Assembly (NCBI RefSeq): GCF_964204865.1
Contig: NC_135257.1
Span: 5,540,151 to 5,604,150, forward strand
DNA length: 64,000 bases
Origin: Styela clava
Taxonomy: Eukaryota > Chordata > Ascidiacea > Stolidobranchia > Styelidae
Reading direction: 5' to 3'
The position numbers were made by a program, and so were the translations under genes. Shown piece after piece: positions 58,901 through 64,000 of this stretch. The notes under the pieces are model-generated. The model did not search any database. It worked only from the letters and a program-made list of their open reading frames with translations, and had not been told where the DNA came from. Position 1 is the stretch's first letter. Every line of letters begins with the position of its first letter.

Positions 58901-61900
58901 TGCAAGGAAGAAGCCTAGAATGTTCAAGAAAAAGTATAATATGTTTATTCACGACGGTATTATCAGAATGGCATCAAAAAGCCAGTGATGATCTGCATAT
59001 CAAGTTATTGGTAAAGGTAAATTTTTACAGGCAATCTGATTCTACAATTCAGTAGTCATTGGATCTGTGCAAAACATTTCGTTGCAGTTCCAACTGTTAA
59101 TGTTAAAACTGCGGTATTATATATGTGCAAGTTGTGCATATCATTGTGAATTATAGATATGATAGTTCGATTACTCAACTACTAAATTGTTGCTTCGTTT
59201 GAAAAACTGGCTGTTGAAATCAAAAATTAATTTTTATAGTCTACACTGATTGTTAACCATGCATGCACTGGGCGTAGGATTCGCTATGACGAACACCCTT
59301 TGATTTTTGGTTTCCCAATTAGCCCATCTACACGGTCAGCTAAAAAGCGTAGAAGAAATATTCATTGCGCACTATCGATCGTGAAGTGTTAAATCATTTA
59401 AATGCAGAAAGGGGGCATTCCTTTGACTGCAACTGACAAATATTCGCCAATTTGTCAAAAATTAAAATCCGGATGAATATTCTAATTGGAATTGATTTGC
59501 ATTTAATTTTCACCCTAATTCAATTTTATTCGATCAAACAACGTCTGGTTTTGATTCCTAGAATTCATTTCCCAAAACCGCATAGATGCGGCCACAATGC
59601 TCCTTTGTGACTTCACACCAAAATTGTCATCCGTAACCTCATACTTACAATAAAATTTCACGGCATCTACGACGGCAGTATTCGACAGTATTTGTACAGA
59701 CTTAATCTATAGTTCAACACTGAATTTTTTATTATGTGTTTGTGTCTCAGACAACGAACTCGAATTTTCATTTTATTCGGTTGTCCTGGTTATAAAACTT
59801 CAGAATTGGGATTTGATAACCTGACCAGTGAACTCACTCACTCACATGCTTGATACAAAATTTTCAAGATCAGTCACACGAAACGTAGCAGATAACGAAG
59901 TCATTCATTTCTATTGGAATGGCTGTGACACTAAGTCTACTATAACAACGCATTCAAATTCACATTCAAATTCTATATCATAGACTTCAAAGTGAAGCGA
60001 TTTCGGAAGCTTTGAAGGGATGCGGCACAGACAAAATTTATTTTCAATGTATTGTTTGATATTTATAATTAGTATGTTTACATTTCGATAAAACGTAGTT
60101 TAGTAAAATATTGCCGGTGATCGCTGTGATTTGAATATACGACATCATAGATTACCATACTTAATCACATGGCGTGTGTATGACAAATTGGGTATGGATA
60201 ACGGACCTCAGCATTGCCATACTTCCAATGGTCTTCTATGCAGAATCTCGTTTGGAAAGCTGGTAATTACACAACTCTCACAAGTATCGACAGTAAAGGA
60301 CGGTAATTAATAATTATAATAGGGAATTTTGTATTTGAATTATAGTTATTGACAGAATGTACAGAGCATTCAAGACACCTGTTTAAAGAATGGCAAATAG
60401 AGAGTGACCCAGTCAATATTTCACCATGGTTTTGTTTGCTTCAAAATGACTCGATGACTGAAAATCGAAATGAAAGCCATGCCTTGGCTTCTACTGTATT
60501 TACATTTTACCGTAAACAAAGAAAACCAGCGTCGAGAAATCAATACCGTGAGATGTGCGAAATTTCCAAAAACATGTTATTGACATTTCCATTGGATAAT
60601 TGAATCCAAACTCAAGATTGATCGAGTATGATACAAATTACAGTTTATGAATAAAATAATAGCTTGCCTGTTATTATAATAAATCCCACGACTGCTACAT
60701 TGATCAATGCGAACGTGATGTTAAATTTGTTCGATGAATTGACTCCACATGCCACCAACACACATAACAAGACAATTATTCCCAATGCCAGAAAATCTGG
60801 ATACGAAGCCAGAATGACGCCATCACCCATCGTAACATGATGTTGAAAATATGTCTAAAATAAATAAAAATTTGACAAAATAGATTTTCTCTTCGACTTG
60901 TGACAATGTCCTACTTGAGTAATTTTTCATTAAATCTCAGTTTTTTCAAGGTTTGTCATAAACACGTTTTCTATGGCATTGGAAACCAATCTTTTTACAT
61001 CCTTACCAATTCCGCTTCCTTGGCCTAAATTTATCTCTGATGGATTTCGTGTCAATATAAGTCATATTAACCTTTTTGTTACTCTCTCTATAACTGACAT
61101 TATTGTACAAAATATTCAGTCGAAATAAGTTTGTTTCAATTCAAGATTGCATTACTCTTTTTCATTTCAGATTTTCATTTGCGTGAAACTGCCTGATATC
61201 TCCATCATCGTACACTACACTAAACTATACACAAATCAAAACACCAATATTATCAGAAAAATTAATTTTTTTGATGTCGACTTCGATGGGTAATTAGATC
61301 TTTGAATTGGATCTTTGCTAGTAAATTCTGCACGTTTTCGATACTTAATGCAATTGAATTTATCCACTTTGTTTACGAATTTCAAAATTTTGTAGATTGA
61401 ACAGTTGTAGATAGCGCAAACATAAAAAAGGATGTCAACAGAAACATTAAATGTTGGTGGGCCGAATCATCAAGTATCATTGAGATACGCTTTTGAGTTA
61501 AGATTTCGATTTCAGGGCGCAATCCTATATAAATTGTGTTTCAAGTGTCCAATAAATAGAGAGCGTAAACTAGTTTTGAAAAACATCGAATTCTTTACGC
61601 TTCAGCAGGATGGGCTGACCCTTCATTTCATATCCACATCATCATGATTATTGGGCGAACGTATTGTTTACCACTTTGCGCTGCAATAAACTTAACTAAT
61701 GTTTTGTACATATACAAGTAACGATATTTGTTAAATTCGGGATGCTAATATATATATTTTAAGTAGTGCTATAGAAGCATTAAATGATTGCCCAAATCGA
61801 TTACCTTCATAGGATAACCCATCACAGAATCAAGATATCCGCTCCAAGCTTTGGCAACAGATGCCGAGCCGACTCCATGTTCGAGTATCATATTCCAGCC

Positions 61901-63821
61901 CATCAGAAAACCCCACAGTTCCCCCATCGTGACATACGTAAATATATATGAAGATCCTAAAAAAAACAAAAAGCGAAGGATTTTGATATATGCCATATTT
62001 CGCATAGGTTTATACCTCAGAGAGAAAAGAAATGGATTAATTCAATTTCACAGCTTGTTTCTTTGACAAACAGATGTCAAAACGTTTTACTGACCAGGTT
62101 AATATAGAAAAAGGGAACAAATTTATATTAACTAGATTAACAGTAACAACAATGCCAAATATTTGACTATTTCCTAGTTGTACATTCAGAAAGAAGGACA
62201 CAAATATTGAAGATTACTTAATGTCAGTCATCTCAGTTTTAAATTGTTGTTCACCATTCGCAATTGATGTTTAATTGTCTACGTGTAGAAATACTTTGCA
62301 AAATAATATTAAGATGATGCACTCTTAAAAAACCTGTGGTTGGTATTCTCGCTCCAAATTCAGCGTAACATAAAGCCGATAAAAATGCTGCAAATGCTGC
62401 CAGTAAATAACTTATAGGAACTGCTGGCCCACTTGTATTTTTTGCCACTGCTCCTGTCAGAACGTATATACCAGCACCCAACATTCCGCTGATCTAGAGT
62501 GAAAAAATCACTGTGAGTCTTCAAATAGAAAATCGTTAGTTAAAAAATAAAATATGATATATGTGAATTAAATAACAGGGAATTTGTACTGTAGAAAAAA
62601 CGTTAGAATTGGCTTTAATCGGTGTTTTCAAAAAGTATTGAACCAGACCAGACAGATCACCGACCGACGTCAGGGAACAATCGTCAGTTTACGGCTTCCT
62701 TTTTGCAATTTTAAAAAATTCTAAATAACGGGACGAGCGCGATTTCCATCAACTATACAACAAACTAGCAAATATAATAGTAACACAGAGTAAAATTGAT
62801 CTTACCATTCGTGGTTTAATGAATAATAAATGCTGGCATATTGCCCGAACAATACCTATGGTGCGGTTTAAGTGTAATAATAATTAAGCATAAGCCGCAA
62901 ACACTCGTTTCCACCCTTTCATTATTTTCGCTATTTAGAAATTTCCAGAATATTTTGTCCAAACGCGGGCAAAGGATAAATAAAGTTTTATATACACGTT
63001 ACCACTCTTCCCACACTGTCTCAACTTAACAGTTTTGCGAAAGAACCGGAATATGTATTATTCATGTGAAAGGTACAATCGTTAAACTGTTTTATATATA
63101 TATAAATATATATATATATATTCTTAGTTTATTTTTTGCATCGCCGACCAAACCTGGAAGAATGATAATCTGACAAACTATCTTACACACAAACGTACAA
63201 ACAATAGAATTTTCGTTATGATAACATATGTTAATAATTTGACATTTTACTTTTAAAAATCGGAAATGGATATCAGCGTTACGTCAGTTATTCAATGAAT
63301 GTATGTAAGTATTTTAGTACGGTTGACGCCTAACATTCTTACATGATGAAATCAAAATATCTGAAAGTCTGTGCCTTTTCTTACTTGTTACTGTTTTGAT
63401 ATGGGGCAATTGTTTTTAGCGTATTTAGGCTTGAATCCATTTACTTTATCTCTAAACAGCTCTCTGTTGGAGTATCGCTGGTTGCAGTCTCCAAATGTGT
63501 TTAGGTTTGGGACGATGGTGTTACGACGGTCGGTGTCAATTCTTAATAAATCCAACAAATTTCAAAAACTTGCTTTTAAAATATTGGGAGATCTTGTAAA
63601 TCGATCAAGCATATGACATTTCAAATTTTACGTAATTTTCAACGTTTTTAGAAAGATGTGTAGCACGGCTGCTTTCTACGATTAAATATAGATAATAAAA
63701 AACTAACGCCAAGTAATGTTAAGTCCAATATTCCAAGACATCTTCTTAATTCAGTTGTCAGAAGATTTTCATCCAGAGATTTCCTTCGATTGATGTTTCG
63801 GCAAAATACTTTCAACCACAT
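54189..63821 (-). CDS. SLC7A4-like: CAT-type SLC7 amino-acid transporter, SLC7A4-like (714 aa)
   Basis: Thirteen exons on the minus strand: 63821-63708, 62493-62334, 61956-61805, 60854-60668, 58899-58803, 58252-58115, 57375-57254, 57033-56945, 56665-56449, 56202-56101, 55635-55172, 54921-54813 and 54382-54189; the total of 2145 bp closes in frame. The N-terminus [14 protein letters not shown] followed by [13 protein letters not shown] and [11 protein letters not shown] is typical of cationic amino-acid transporters; [46 protein letters not shown] and [20 protein letters not shown] follow in family order, then three C-terminal membrane segments ending [19 protein letters not shown]. About 14 membrane segments are expected at the plasma membrane. 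A Ser/Asn/Lys-rich loop of about 120 residues (exons 9-11) makes it longer than the roughly 635-aa vertebrate SLC7A4. The fourth intron uses a GC donor (CAG/GCAAGC). Human SLC7A4 has shown little transport activity, so the substrate here is uncertain. Confidence 0.9.
55640..55965. repeat. Repeat fragment with (ACAG)n microsatellite in transporter intron
   Basis: ACTTATCGATC near 55689 is mirrored by GATCGATAAGT at 55952-55962, and the enclosed sequence ends in an AAACAAAC then CAGACAGA run (55864-55925). It may be a small inverted-repeat element that carries or seeded the microsatellite. It lies between exons 10 and 11 of the transporter. Confidence 0.55.
56284..56395. repeat. GTATGTGTACC-family repeat, copy 3
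   Basis: CACTCCAGAAGTATGTGCAC and CAAGATGGCG, then CCCTAACCTGGTACACATAC, match the arms of the element at 30046-30262. It lies in the transporter intron between exons 9 and 10. Confidence 0.65.
58900..60667. other. Longest central intron of the transporter gene
   Basis: This 1.8-kb intron shows no recognised repeat or gene. An 84-codon plus-strand frame at 60349-60603 has no recognisable domain and no supporting context, so I do not call it. Confidence 0.4.
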
Positions 63822-64000
63822 TGTAACTTGTGACGATTTCTACAAATATTACCTGTTGTAACTTTAAATGAAATTATAAAAACCCGTACTCAAACTAATA
63901 ACACGACAGGTTCGAAGACCAACTGCCAAAGTTTGTTTTCTGCTGATAAATACTAGTCAATAAGAATAAAAGACCCCAGTACCAATAACATTATGCTTGA
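63822..64000 (-). promoter_or_regulatory. 5' flank of the transporter gene
   Basis: Sequence upstream of the inferred start codon. It should hold the 5' untranslated region or promoter, or an upstream non-coding exon, but no specific motif is recognised and the window ends here. Confidence 0.35.

Noticed and set aside
60349-60603. 84-codon frame inside the long transporter intron
   Set aside because: No recognisable domain, no partner exons and no repeat of it elsewhere in the window.

Overview
The window is animal nuclear DNA. Genes are split by many short introns (mostly 0.3-1.5 kb), AT content is high, and mobile elements are dense. Collectin-like lectins, pentraxin-like domains, LDL-receptor class A (LDLa) arrays and a short-interspersed repeat that resembles ones I remember from Ciona suggest an ascidian tunicate. 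That assignment is inference. I rebuilt exons by hand from splice signals and reading phase, and every multi-exon model given as intact closes in phase.

Layout. (1) 1-14.5 kb, minus strand: two tandem collectin-like genes (signal peptide, short collagen stretch, coiled coil, C-type lectin domain). The second (11.77-14.53 kb) is complete at 249 aa. The first runs off the left edge, and its lectin exon is split by a 1.32-kb near-perfect palindrome flanked by a 6-bp target duplication. A 1.67-kb hAT-type element with an 8-bp duplication lies between them. (2) 16.0-28.3 kb: remnants of a broken LDLa gene (5' part at 16.0-17.4 kb, 3' part at 26.8-28.3 kb). Between them lie a 3-kb AT-rich element, a 67-aa secreted Cys-rich peptide gene (22.28-23.24 kb), and a pentraxin/LamG-domain gene (to 25.65 kb) with a probable 1-base frameshift. 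(3) 29.1-39.0 kb and 40.1-53.0 kb, plus strand: two intact tandem genes for secreted proteins made of nine and seven LDLa modules, one module per exon, all internal introns in phase 0. (4) 44.08-52.68 kb: inside the last intron of the second LDLa gene sits an apparently complete ~8.6-kb DNA transposon with ~300-bp terminal inverted repeats. It carries a THAP-DDE transposase on the plus strand and a three-exon SAP/SWIM/YqaJ-nuclease gene on the minus strand; this is the ISL2EU type of organisation. (5) 54.2-63.8 kb, minus strand: a 13-exon, 714-aa CAT-type (SLC7A4-like) amino-acid transporter, complete in the window.

The lectins, pentraxin-like protein and LDLa proteins are all predicted to be secreted, so the left 53 kb may be a cluster of extracellular recognition or binding proteins expanding by tandem duplication. 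The mobile elements repeatedly hit it: one lectin paralogue and one LDLa paralogue are broken, while LDLa introns tolerated a 3.8-kb and an 8.6-kb insertion. The most notable objects are the intact transposon with its nuclease partner, the palindrome insertion dated by its paralogue, and the small Cys-rich peptide gene whose first exon is also in phase with the pentraxin gene.
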